From Shewanella saliphila (lineage in GTDB: Bacteria > Pseudomonadota > Gammaproteobacteria > Enterobacterales > Shewanellaceae): DNA of 48,579 nucleotides. Position numbers and translations under genes: made by a program. The notes below the pieces were generated by a model. That model did not search any database. It saw nothing but the letters and a program-made list of their open reading frames with translations, and was not told where the DNA came from. The stretch lies in the NCBI RefSeq assembly GCF_014648295.1, contig NZ_BMQV01000041.1, positions 1-48,579 on the forward strand. Reading direction: 5' to 3'. Shown in pieces: positions 27,283 through 35,345 of the stretch (the stretch's first letter is position 1; each line of letters opens with the position of its first letter).

Positions 27283-28764
27283 TTAGCCCGCTTCAACAAT
27301 ACGCTTCATGTCTGTCATGTAACCGCGTAACTCAGCACCAATAAACTCAACGTCTGTATGACGAATTTGCTCATTGACTTCAATTAAACGTTGGTTATCA
27401 ACACCGTTTGACGCTTCAACAAGACCAGCGCCTAAAAACTCTGAAGACATAGCGTTCACGTAATCACGTAGCATGGGCACTGCAGCGTGGTTGAATAAAT
27501 AACAACCGTATTCAGCTGTGTCCGAAATAACCACGTTCATTTCATATAAACGCTTACGAGCAATCGTGTTAGCAATTAATGGCGTTTCATGTAGCGACTC
27601 ATAATAAGCCGACTCTTCAACAATACCTGCTGCAACCATAGTATCGAATGCGAGTTCAACACCGGCTTTGATCATCGCAACCAAGAAGATGCCTTTGTCG
27701 AAATACGTTTGCTCATCGATATGCTCAGACGTAGTAGGTGCATTTTCAAACGCGGTGTCGTTGGTTTCTGCTCTCCAACGTAACAAGTTAGCGTCATCGT
27801 TAGCCCAGTCTTCCATCATAGTGCGAGAAAACTCACCGCTGATGATGTCATCCATGTGCTTTTCAAATAGCGGCTTAAGGATTTCTTTTAGCTCTTCAGC
27901 CATATCAAACGCTTTAATTTTTGCAGGGTTTGATAAACGGTCCATCATGTTAGTGATGCCGCCGTGCTTAAGTGCTTCAGTAACGGTTTCCCAACCTTGT
28001 TGGATAAGTTTACCGGCATAAGCAGGCTCAACACCGTCAGCAACCATTTTCTCATAACCTAAAATGGCACCGGTTTGTAACATACCGCATAAAATTGTTT
28101 GCTCGCCCATCAAATCTGACTTAACTTCAGCCACAAAAGATGACATCAACACACCAGCACGGTCACCACCGGTTGCACTTGCATAGGCTTTTGCAATTGC
28201 TAAGCCATCACCGTTTGGATCGTTTTCTGGGTGAACAGCAATCAGTGTTGGTACACCAAATCCACGCTTATATTCTTCACGTACTTCTGTCGCAGGGCAC
28301 TTAGGTGCAACCATGATGACAGTAATGTCTGAACGCACTTGCATGCCTTCTTCAACAATGTTGAAACCGTGCGAATACGCTAGCGTAGAACCTTGCTTCA
28401 TTAATGGCATAACAGCATTAACAACATTAGTGTGTTGCTTGTCTGGCGTAAGGTTAAGCACTAAGTCAGCGGCTGGTACAAGCTCTTCAAACGTACCCAC
28501 TTTAAAGCCGTTATCAGTGGCTTTTTGCCAAGATGCACGCTTTTCAGTGATCGCTGCTGGGCGTAACGCAAAAGAAATGTTTAGGCCTGAGTCACGCATG
28601 TTCAAACCTTGGTTAAGGCCTTGCGCACCACAACCTAAAATAACAATGTTCCAATCTTTGATGTATTCGCAGCCGTCACTGAATTCAGTACGGTCCATGA
28701 AGCGGCATTGTGCTAATTGAGCTAATTGTTGACGTAAATTCAGAGAGTTAAAATAGTTAGCCAT
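27283..28764 (-). CDS. ilvC: Ketol-acid reductoisomerase (class II) IlvC
   Basis: NADPH-dependent isomeroreductase of 493 residues that acts between acetolactate synthase and IlvD. It has the Rossmann motif [20 protein letters not shown], the long class II form with a duplicated knotted domain (E. coli 491 residues), and [14 protein letters not shown] and ISDTAEYG blocks. The start [17 protein letters not shown] equals the E. coli start; AAGGTGG lies just before it. It is divergent from ilvY, whose product in other bacteria activates ilvC when acetolactate-type substrates are present. Its leader shares a 15-nt block with the aminotransferase gene at 39925. Confidence 0.97.
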   Translation of the reverse strand: MANYFNSLNLRQQLAQLAQCRFMDRTEFSDGCEYIKDWNIVILGCGAQGLNQGLNMRDSGLNISFALRPAAITEKRASWQKATDNGFKVGTFEELVPAADLVLNLTPDKQHTNVVNAVMPLMKQGSTLAYSHGFNIVEEGMQVRSDITVIMVAPKCPATEVREEYKRGFGVPTLIAVHPENDPNGDGLAIAKAYASATGGDRAGVLMSSFVAEVKSDLMGEQTILCGMLQTGAILGYEKMVADGVEPAYAGKLIQQGWETVTEALKHGGITNMMDRLSNPAKIKAFDMAEELKEILKPLFEKHMDDIISGEFSRTMMEDWANDDANLLRWRAETNDTAFENAPTTSEHIDEQTYFDKGIFLVAMIKAGVELAFDTMVAAGIVEESAYYESLHETPLIANTIARKRLYEMNVVISDTAEYGCYLFNHAAVPMLRDYVNAMSSEFLGAGLVEASNGVDNQRLIEVNEQIRHTDVEFIGAELRGYMTDMKRIVEAG

Positions 28765-28887
28765 CTGATACCACCTTAAAAATATAAAATTTGGGACGCA
28801 ATTTATGTTTGACACACACTCAAACTTTGCGATTGAGTTGACTATAGCCTATCCATCTTATTGCTTAAAATGATATATTCGGCATGT

Positions 28888-28910
28888 GACGTTGCATAAA
28901 ACGCAACGTC
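28888..28910. promoter_or_regulatory. Candidate IlvY operator
   Basis: GACGTTGC and GCAACGTC form a perfect 8-bp palindrome with a 7-nt spacer. It contains a T-N11-A LysR-type core and sits 43 nt before the ilvY start and 124 nt before ilvC. A weaker inverted repeat, ACTCAA/TTGAGT at 28818-28838, lies nearer to ilvC and could be a second site. LysR regulators usually bind two such sites. Confidence 0.55.
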
Positions 28911-28952
28911 GCTGTTTTAATGAATTAAATCCTTTTTATGGAAACGCTAATT

Positions 28953-29825
28953 ATGGATATTCGCTCTCTAAAATTGTATTTGCACTTATGCGACAGCCTA
29001 CATTTTGCTAAAACAGCTGAGCAATCCCATGTCAGCCCATCAACATTAAGCCGGGCATTACAACGTTTAGAGGATGAGGTCGGCAGTAAGTTGTTTGAAC
29101 GCGACAACCGCAGCGTTACCATTACCCATGCCGGATTAGAGTTTAAGCGCTTTGCCGAACAAACCCTGGCAGACTGGAGCCAGCTGCGCAGCCGTATTGA
29201 CCCGAGCCAGCAATATTTACGCGGTAATCTGAATTTATATTGCTCGGTCACCGCGGCATACAGCCATTTACCAGCGTTGCTCGACCGCTTTAGACGCGAC
29301 CACCCGCATGTCGATATTCATTTAACCACTGGCGATCCTGCTAATGCCGTGAGCCAAATCCAAAAAAATCGCACCGATATCGCCATTATTGCTTTACCAG
29401 AGGTGTTCCCAAGCACCCTGCACTTTACGCCCATAGACAAGGTGCCTATTTCGGTCATCGCCCCATTAATGCAATGCCAAGTACAACAATGGGTAAGTCA
29501 AAGTCATATTGATTGGGAGAAATTGCCCTACATAGTCCCCGACCATGGGCCGGGTCGAAAACGTATCGACCAATGGTTTAAGCAAATGGGTATTAAGCCC
29601 AATATTTATGCTCAAGTGTCTGGTCAAGAAGCTATCGTGTCGATGGTGGCGCTAGGCTGTGGTGTGGGCATAAGCCCAGATGCGGTGATCCATAACAGTC
29701 CGGTACGCGAGCGGATCCAGACATTGGTTTCACCGGTTGACATCCCGGCCTTTGAATTAGGCTGCTGTTGCAAAGAAAAACGCGCTAACGATCCAATCAT
29801 TAGCGCGTTTCTAGAGATTATTTAG
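28953..29825 (+). CDS. ilvY: LysR-family activator IlvY
   Basis: A 290-residue LysR-type regulator with a winged helix-turn-helix at the N-terminus (HFAKTAEQSHVSPSTLSRAL) and a periplasmic-binding-like effector domain. Sequence similarity to E. coli IlvY includes the YCSVTAAYSHLP and VSMVALGCGVG blocks. It is transcribed away from ilvC, the usual arrangement, and should both activate ilvC and repress itself. The start is MDIRSLKLYLHL (28953), matching the family; an ATG five codons earlier has no ribosome-binding site. A hairpin lies in its last codons (29778-29810). Confidence 0.93.
   Translation: MDIRSLKLYLHLCDSLHFAKTAEQSHVSPSTLSRALQRLEDEVGSKLFERDNRSVTITHAGLEFKRFAEQTLADWSQLRSRIDPSQQYLRGNLNLYCSVTAAYSHLPALLDRFRRDHPHVDIHLTTGDPANAVSQIQKNRTDIAIIALPEVFPSTLHFTPIDKVPISVIAPLMQCQVQQWVSQSHIDWEKLPYIVPDHGPGRKRIDQWFKQMGIKPNIYAQVSGQEAIVSMVALGCGVGISPDAVIHNSPVRERIQTLVSPVDIPAFELGCCCKEKRANDPIISAFLEII
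29778..29810 (+). terminator. Terminator-like hairpin inside the ilvY 3' end
   Basis: AAACGCGCTAA (29778-29788) pairs perfectly with TTAGCGCGTTT (29800-29810) around an 11-nt loop and ends 15 nt before the ilvY stop at 29825. A short T run closes the stem. Terminators normally follow the stop codon; here the coding end doubles as the stem. Confidence 0.5.
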
Positions 29826-29896
29826 TGCAGTAAAAAAGCAGTTAACTCAGAAACACAGCGGCTTAACGCTAATCTCTATTTTCGTTCTTAAGCGCT

Positions 29897-31204
29897 TTAA
29901 GGCAATGGCGGTAAATCAGTATCAATACGCGTTACAAGTAATTGGTCGACTTTATAAGAGTCAATGTCGACCACTTCAAATTTAAACCCTGCATAGTTTA
30001 CAAAATCGGTACGCTTAGGAATTTTACGCAGCATATACATCATAAAACCGGCAATGGTTTCGTAGTTTTGATTTTGTGGAAACGCTTCAATTTGAAATGC
30101 CCGCATCACATCGGTAATCGGTGTTACCCCGTCAACTAACCAAGAGTTGCCATCACGGGCCACAATTTGCTCTTCACTTTCATGCAGTGACCAGGCGCCC
30201 ATTACTGCACTTTGCAAATCATTGGTGGTTACAATGCCCACCACTAACGCATATTCGTTCATCACCACAGCAAAGTCAGCACGATTATTTTTAAAATACT
30301 CCATCGACTCCGACAAGGTTAAGGTGTCGGGAATAATCAAACAGTTGTGCACTAATGTACTGCCTTTAAGCGTAATCTTTTCACCATTAATGACTCGAAT
30401 AAGCAACTCTTTTGCATCCACAAAACCTTTGATCATATCTAACTGACCATCGCACACCAAAAACTTATTATGGGGATTATTGGCAATCTTTTGTTTAATG
30501 TCTTCTTCGGTGTCTTGCAGTAAAAAATACACTAAGCTTTCACGTGCGGTCATGGCCGATGTCACAGACACCGACTGCATTTCAAACACGTTTTCCATCA
30601 TCTGTTGCTCACCTTTGTCCATGACACCCGCCTCTGTTCCGGCGGTCATCATGGCGTAAATATCATCGTGCGTAACTTGATCATTTCGCGCCGTTGGCAC
30701 CTGCAATAATTTAAAAATCGCATTAGCCAAACCATTAAAAATCCACACAAAGGGTTTTAATACGGTAATACAAAACGCAATAGGCATCACAAAGGTAACC
30801 GCCACTTGCTCAGGGATCACCATCGCAATGCGTTTTGGCATTAAGTCAGCAAACAAAATAAATAACGATGTGACCGTGACAAATGAAAACACAAAGCTCA
30901 GTTGTAAGCCCCATTCACTGCCTAATAGCGGCAATAATATGTCTTCAAAGTAAGGCCGAAAAGCCGATTCACCGACAATACCACCCATAATGGCCACTGC
31001 ATTTAAACCAATTTGCACCACGGTAAAAAAACTGCCTGGATGAGCTTGCAGCTTTAACACTTTAGTGGCGCGTAAATCTCCTTCATCGGCCATGGTTTGC
31101 AGGCGGATTTTACGTGATGCCGCCAGGGCAATTTCTGACATCGAAAAAAAACAGCTAATGCCAATGAGGCACAAAATAATTAAAAAACTATCAGTAATAG
31201 TCAT
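29897..31204 (-). CDS. CNNM/CBS-domain membrane protein, YtfL (PaeA)-like
   Basis: A 435-residue inner-membrane protein with an N-terminal DUF21/CNNM transmembrane domain (about 1-180; SMSEIALAASRKIRL), a CBS pair (about 210-335), and a CorC/HlyC-type C-terminal domain (VARDGNSWLVDG). It aligns by eye over most of its length with E. coli YtfL, including the FFTVVQIGLNAVAI, FADLMPKRIAM and NYETIAGFMMYMLRKIPKRTD blocks. E. coli YtfL (PaeA) has been linked to putrescine/cadaverine export; other CNNM proteins move Mg or Co. The real substrate here is inferred only. It has a long leader (31205-31709) with two hairpins. Confidence 0.87.
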   Translation of the reverse strand: MTITDSFLIILCLIGISCFFSMSEIALAASRKIRLQTMADEGDLRATKVLKLQAHPGSFFTVVQIGLNAVAIMGGIVGESAFRPYFEDILLPLLGSEWGLQLSFVFSFVTVTSLFILFADLMPKRIAMVIPEQVAVTFVMPIAFCITVLKPFVWIFNGLANAIFKLLQVPTARNDQVTHDDIYAMMTAGTEAGVMDKGEQQMMENVFEMQSVSVTSAMTARESLVYFLLQDTEEDIKQKIANNPHNKFLVCDGQLDMIKGFVDAKELLIRVINGEKITLKGSTLVHNCLIIPDTLTLSESMEYFKNNRADFAVVMNEYALVVGIVTTNDLQSAVMGAWSLHESEEQIVARDGNSWLVDGVTPITDVMRAFQIEAFPQNQNYETIAGFMMYMLRKIPKRTDFVNYAGFKFEVVDIDSYKVDQLLVTRIDTDLPPLP

Positions 31205-31709
31205 ACATTCTCTTCACCCAAGGCTAAAAGCACTCAGGAATAATGGCTAGCGTTTATCGCTAGTAAAGCAGTTAACTTTGTTTCGCAACAAAGAACAGTA
31301 ATTCGGTTTAAGGCCATGGTTAACATGATTGCGGTACATTGCAGGTCACTGCTGTAAAAGTCATACAACGCAGGGGGCGCCGTTTAAGCTTAATACAATC
31401 ATCACAGGCTAATCACGCCAAGGAAAAATAGCGTGTTTAAGTGAAAAGCGAGCGACTATTTGAGCATGTTTGTGACCGCCACTTAATATGTTGGTGGTTT
31501 ATATACAGCACCTGCGCTGCAGCCACTTCAAATAGCGCGCGTATTCTACTCAAATAGCGGGAAGATAACCAAGGATTAGTTAACAATATTGTTTATATTT
31601 TGTCTTATTATACCGACGCTAAAACCATAAAATCTGCAAAAAAAGTCACCACTGCTAGACTGTATGCATCCCTTCATTTGTATATTATTCAAACAAAAGG
31701 ATTTTGTTA
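31205..31709. other. Divergent intergenic region with structured leader of the ytfL-like gene
   Basis: This 505-nt gap lies between the ytfL-like gene (minus) and comM (plus). It has no ORF. Near the minus-strand gene two perfect hairpins occur: CTAGCG/CGCTAG (31247-31263) and CTTTGTT/AACAAAG (31276-31293). Read on the minus strand the second has a GCGA (GNRA) tetraloop. The rest is AT-rich with scattered GC-rich parts. I did not recognise a known riboswitch. Confidence 0.55.
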
Positions 31710-33233
31710 ATGGCGATAGCCTGTGTGTTTACTCGAGCAAGTTGTGGTGTAGAAGCCCCTAAAGTGACTGTTGAAGTGCATTTAAGTAATGGTTTACCCG
31801 CATTTAATTTAGTGGGGTTACCCGAAGCTTCAGTTAAAGAAGCCAAAGAGCGCGTCAGATCAGCATTAATCAATGCCGGTTTCGAATTTCCTCAGCGGCG
31901 CATTACCGTTAACCTTGCGCCAGCCGATTTGCCTAAACAAGGTGGCCGTTACGACTTGCCCATCGCCATTGGTATTTTAGCCGCATCCAATCAAGTGCCA
32001 AGCAAAGCCTTACATCAATGTGAATTTGTGGGTGAGTTAGCCTTATCGGGACAAATCAGGCCTTGCACCGGTTTACTACCAGCCATTATTGCGGCGCGTA
32101 ACGATCAACACCATTTTTTTATGCCTATCGATAACCGTCATGAAGCAGAACTTGTGGGGTATCACCACAGTTACTTTGTGGCGCATTTACAAAATTTGGC
32201 CGCATTTTTACATGGTCAAGCGCAACTGCCATTACTCGACACCCAGCCAGAATGGATAGACGAATCGCCAGTCGCTGACAACTTATTATGCATGAGTGAT
32301 GTGATTGGCCAATATCAAGCAAAACAGGGACTAGAAATTGCCGCAGCAGGTAACCACAACCTACTTTTTCTTGGACCGCCTGGTACCGGAAAAAGCATGT
32401 TAGCTAACCGAATTATCCCGCTGCTACCTGCGTTGTCGTACGATGAAGCCATTGAAGTAGCCGCCATTCACTCGGTGGCAGGCTTGCACATTAAGCCTCA
32501 AGATTTTTTAAATCGTCCCTTTCGCTCACCACACCATACTTGTTCATCTATTGCCTTAATTGGCGGTGGCAGCCACCCAAAACCTGGGGAGATATCATTG
32601 GCTCATCGGGGGATATTATTTTTAGATGAAATCGCTGAGTTTCCTCGTAAAGTACTCGACTGCTTAAGAGAGCCGTTAGAAACTGGCCAGGTCGAAATAT
32701 CTCGAGCAGCCGCAAAGCTCACTTTTTCAAGCCGTTTTCAACTCATCGCAGCCATGAATCCTAGCCCCTGCGGTGATACTGAGCGTGCCCGTTCAACCCC
32801 AGATCAAATTCAGCGTTATTTATCGCGATTGTCGGGGCCATTTTTAGACCGATTTGATTTAACCGTTGATGTGCCCAAATTGCCCTCAGGTACCCTAACC
32901 CAAAAACATCAACCCGGAGAAACCAGCGTCGATATCGCCAAGCGCGTAAAACAAGCACGAGAGTACCAATTAGCCCGTGCGGGAGTACTCAATAGCGAAT
33001 TAACCCCAAAACAGTTAAAACAAGACAGTAATATTAGTCAGCAAGACTTAGAGTTTTTAGAACAAAGTGTGGTGAGTTTAGGTTTGTCGGTACGCAGTTT
33101 TCACCGTATTCAACGGGTCGCACGCACCATTGCAGACTTACAACAATCAGTCACTACCGAGCGTGGACATATTGCCCAAGCACTTGGTTATCGGGCAATG
33201 GATCGCTTACTGGCTAAACTAAATCAGCAATAA
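31710..33233 (+). CDS. comM: Mg-chelatase-like AAA ATPase ComM (YifB)
   Basis: A 507-residue AAA+ protein of the YifB/ComM family (E. coli 506). In Vibrio, ComM is a hexameric branch-migration helicase for natural transformation; its role in non-competent bacteria is unclear. It has an N-terminal ChlI-like domain (GVEAPKVTVEVHLSNGLPAF, NLAPADLPKQGGRYDLPIA), Walker A GPPGTGKSM, Walker B ILFLDEIAEFPR, the sensor block AAMNPSPCGD, and a C-terminal Mg-chelatase subdomain. The start is ATG 31710, with AAAAGG 9 nt upstream; a TTG at 31704 is less likely. Confidence 0.93.
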   Translation: MAIACVFTRASCGVEAPKVTVEVHLSNGLPAFNLVGLPEASVKEAKERVRSALINAGFEFPQRRITVNLAPADLPKQGGRYDLPIAIGILAASNQVPSKALHQCEFVGELALSGQIRPCTGLLPAIIAARNDQHHFFMPIDNRHEAELVGYHHSYFVAHLQNLAAFLHGQAQLPLLDTQPEWIDESPVADNLLCMSDVIGQYQAKQGLEIAAAGNHNLLFLGPPGTGKSMLANRIIPLLPALSYDEAIEVAAIHSVAGLHIKPQDFLNRPFRSPHHTCSSIALIGGGSHPKPGEISLAHRGILFLDEIAEFPRKVLDCLREPLETGQVEISRAAAKLTFSSRFQLIAAMNPSPCGDTERARSTPDQIQRYLSRLSGPFLDRFDLTVDVPKLPSGTLTQKHQPGETSVDIAKRVKQAREYQLARAGVLNSELTPKQLKQDSNISQQDLEFLEQSVVSLGLSVRSFHRIQRVARTIADLQQSVTTERGHIAQALGYRAMDRLLAKLNQQ

Positions 33234-33312
33234 AGTCGATTTTAATTGTTGTATTTATTGAGCAATACCTCGACTACGAGTAACATAGCTCTCCGTTTAA
33301 TAGGAGAGAAAA

Positions 33313-34209
33313 ATGTCGCTGTTTTCGAAAATCAAAGGCTGTTTAGCTTTCACTTTTTATGTATTGAATACTGTTTTTTGGACTATTCCCATTCTGGTGT
33401 TTAGTGTCTTTAAGCTGATCCCAATTAGTATTTTTCAAAAAAGCTGTAGCTACATTCTTGATCACTGTGCAACAGCATGGATCAGCGTCAACAACGTAGT
33501 CGAAGCTATTTTCCACCCTATGCGGATTCACATCACAGGCGATCAGCAGTTTTCAGAACAAGAATGGTACATGGTTATCGCGAATCACCAGTCTTGGGTA
33601 GACATTCTGATTTTACAGCGGGTGTTTAATCGTAAAATTCCTTTTTTAAAATTTTTCCTTAAGCAAGAATTGATTTATGTGCCTATTTTGGGCTTGGCTT
33701 GGTGGGCATTAGACTTTCCATTTATGCGCCGTTATAGCTCAGCACAACTGCGTAAAAACCCCAAGTTAAAAGGAAAAGATATCGAAATTACCCGTAAAGC
33801 CTGCGAAAAATTTAAAACCAAGCCTGTCAGTATTATGAATTTTGTTGAAGGTACCCGTTTTACCCAGGCTAAACACGACAAACAACAATCGACATTTAAA
33901 CACCTATTAAAACCAAAAGCAGGCGGCATGGCATTTGCGCTCTCAGCCATGGGCGAACACATCCATAAATTAGTCGATGTCACTATTTATTACCCCAATG
34001 ACGTACCCAGTTATTGGCAGTATATTTGTGGTGCGCTCAATGAAGTCCACGTGCATATTAGTGTGAGTGATATTCCGCAAAGTATGCGCGGCGATTACCT
34101 TAAAGATCGTGAATTCAAAATTGACTTCCAAGAGCAACTCAATCAAATTTGGGTCAATAAAGACCAGCAACTGCAAAGACTTGCTGACGAATCAAAGCAA
34201 AAGGCATAA
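33313..34209 (+). CDS. YihG-like lysophospholipid acyltransferase, copy 1
   Basis: A 298-residue membrane acyltransferase of the PlsC/LPLAT family, closest to E. coli YihG, which acylates lysophosphatidic acid. The N-terminus has hydrophobic segments (about 10-40). The catalytic HX4D motif is NHQSWVD, and the later substrate-binding motif is FVEGTRF. AGGAGA lies upstream of the ATG. The next gene is a paralogue of the same layout (shared PILGL, WALD-PFM, LRKNPKLKGKD-like and RKAC runs), so this is a tandem duplication. The gap to the second copy is 6 nt, so the two form one operon. Confidence 0.88.
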   Translation: MSLFSKIKGCLAFTFYVLNTVFWTIPILVFSVFKLIPISIFQKSCSYILDHCATAWISVNNVVEAIFHPMRIHITGDQQFSEQEWYMVIANHQSWVDILILQRVFNRKIPFLKFFLKQELIYVPILGLAWWALDFPFMRRYSSAQLRKNPKLKGKDIEITRKACEKFKTKPVSIMNFVEGTRFTQAKHDKQQSTFKHLLKPKAGGMAFALSAMGEHIHKLVDVTIYYPNDVPSYWQYICGALNEVHVHISVSDIPQSMRGDYLKDREFKIDFQEQLNQIWVNKDQQLQRLADESKQKA

Positions 34210-34215
34210 CTATAC

Positions 34216-35124
34216 ATGTTAACGTTTTTACCTGGCCCCGTTCTGTATATTATCAGCCTAACGCTGTTAATTATTAACACCAGCTTATGGGGATCACTGT
34301 TAACGATTGGCGGTATCATCAAGCTACTGCTGCCTTTTATCGCGGTACGCAGGGTGCTAACAAAAGTCATGAACCGCTTTATGTGGGCATGGGCGACGTG
34401 TAATGGCGGGATATTATATTTAATTTCAAATATTGAATGGGATGTCAGCGGTTTAGAAAAGCTCGATCCAAACGGCTGGTACTTATTAATCAGTAACCAT
34501 GTCAGTGGGTTTGATATTGCCGCGCAAACCTACTTGCTGCGTAACCATATTCCAATGTTGAAGTTTTTTCTGAAAAAAGAGCTGTTATATGTGCCTATTT
34601 TAGGCCTAGGTTGTTGGGCATTAGACATGCCATTTATGAACCGCACCAGCCCGGCAAAACTCAAAAAAAATCCAAAACTAAAAGGTAAAGACTTACAAAC
34701 AACGCGCAAAGCTTGCGAGCGGTTCAAACATACGCCAACGTCGATAATCAACTATGTTGAAGGCAGCCGCTTTACTGAAGAAAAACGCCAACGCCAAAAC
34801 TCACCTTACCGACATTTATTGCGCCCTAAAGCCAGCGGTATCGCATTTACCCTATCCGCCATGGGTGAGCAATTTACTAATCTACTCAACATCACGTTGG
34901 TCTATCCAGAAACGTCTGAGCGTGTGTTAGGTAATGTAATGCATGGTAAAATCAATAAAGTTGTTATACGAGTAGACGTACTACCGGTTCCCCATGTTGA
35001 TGCCAATACCTACTTTAATGATCCAGAGACACGGGTAGAGTTTCAGCGTTGGCTTAATAAATTGTGGTTAGACAAAGACCAACTCATTGAAGATATTATT
35101 CAACAACATCAACAGCAGAAATAA
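34216..35124 (+). CDS. YihG-like lysophospholipid acyltransferase, copy 2
   Basis: A 302-residue paralogue of the preceding gene. The HX4D motif is NHVSGFD and the substrate motif YVEGSRF; blocks FFLKKELLYVPILGLGCWALDMPFM and KGKDLQTTRKACERF parallel copy 1. N-terminal membrane segments are present (about 5-50). Both copies keep the catalytic residues, so both may be active and may differ in acyl or lysolipid preference. Its ribosome-binding site is weak (AAGG about 11 nt upstream), so it may depend on coupling to copy 1. Confidence 0.87.
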   Translation: MLTFLPGPVLYIISLTLLIINTSLWGSLLTIGGIIKLLLPFIAVRRVLTKVMNRFMWAWATCNGGILYLISNIEWDVSGLEKLDPNGWYLLISNHVSGFDIAAQTYLLRNHIPMLKFFLKKELLYVPILGLGCWALDMPFMNRTSPAKLKKNPKLKGKDLQTTRKACERFKHTPTSIINYVEGSRFTEEKRQRQNSPYRHLLRPKASGIAFTLSAMGEQFTNLLNITLVYPETSERVLGNVMHGKINKVVIRVDVLPVPHVDANTYFNDPETRVEFQRWLNKLWLDKDQLIEDIIQQHQQQK

Positions 35125-35345
35125 TATTGCCATCATAAACGCACAAAATCATGTAAAAATGCATATTTAGATTGCGTATCACATATAAAACTGTCAGCTT
35201 TTATGCATAAATATTAACCTAATTAGTCAAAATTACTGGGTAAATTGTGACTAATTGAATTTTGGGACATTATCCAACAGTTTTCCTGTTAAAATGACGT
35301 TAATATGTCTGTTGTCTTTCTAATTGAAATATATAAAGGTGAGAT

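Noticed and set aside
31205..31709. yybP-ykoY (manganese) riboswitch before the ytfL-like gene
   Set aside because: The conserved loop sequences of that class could not be found by eye; only simple hairpins are seen.
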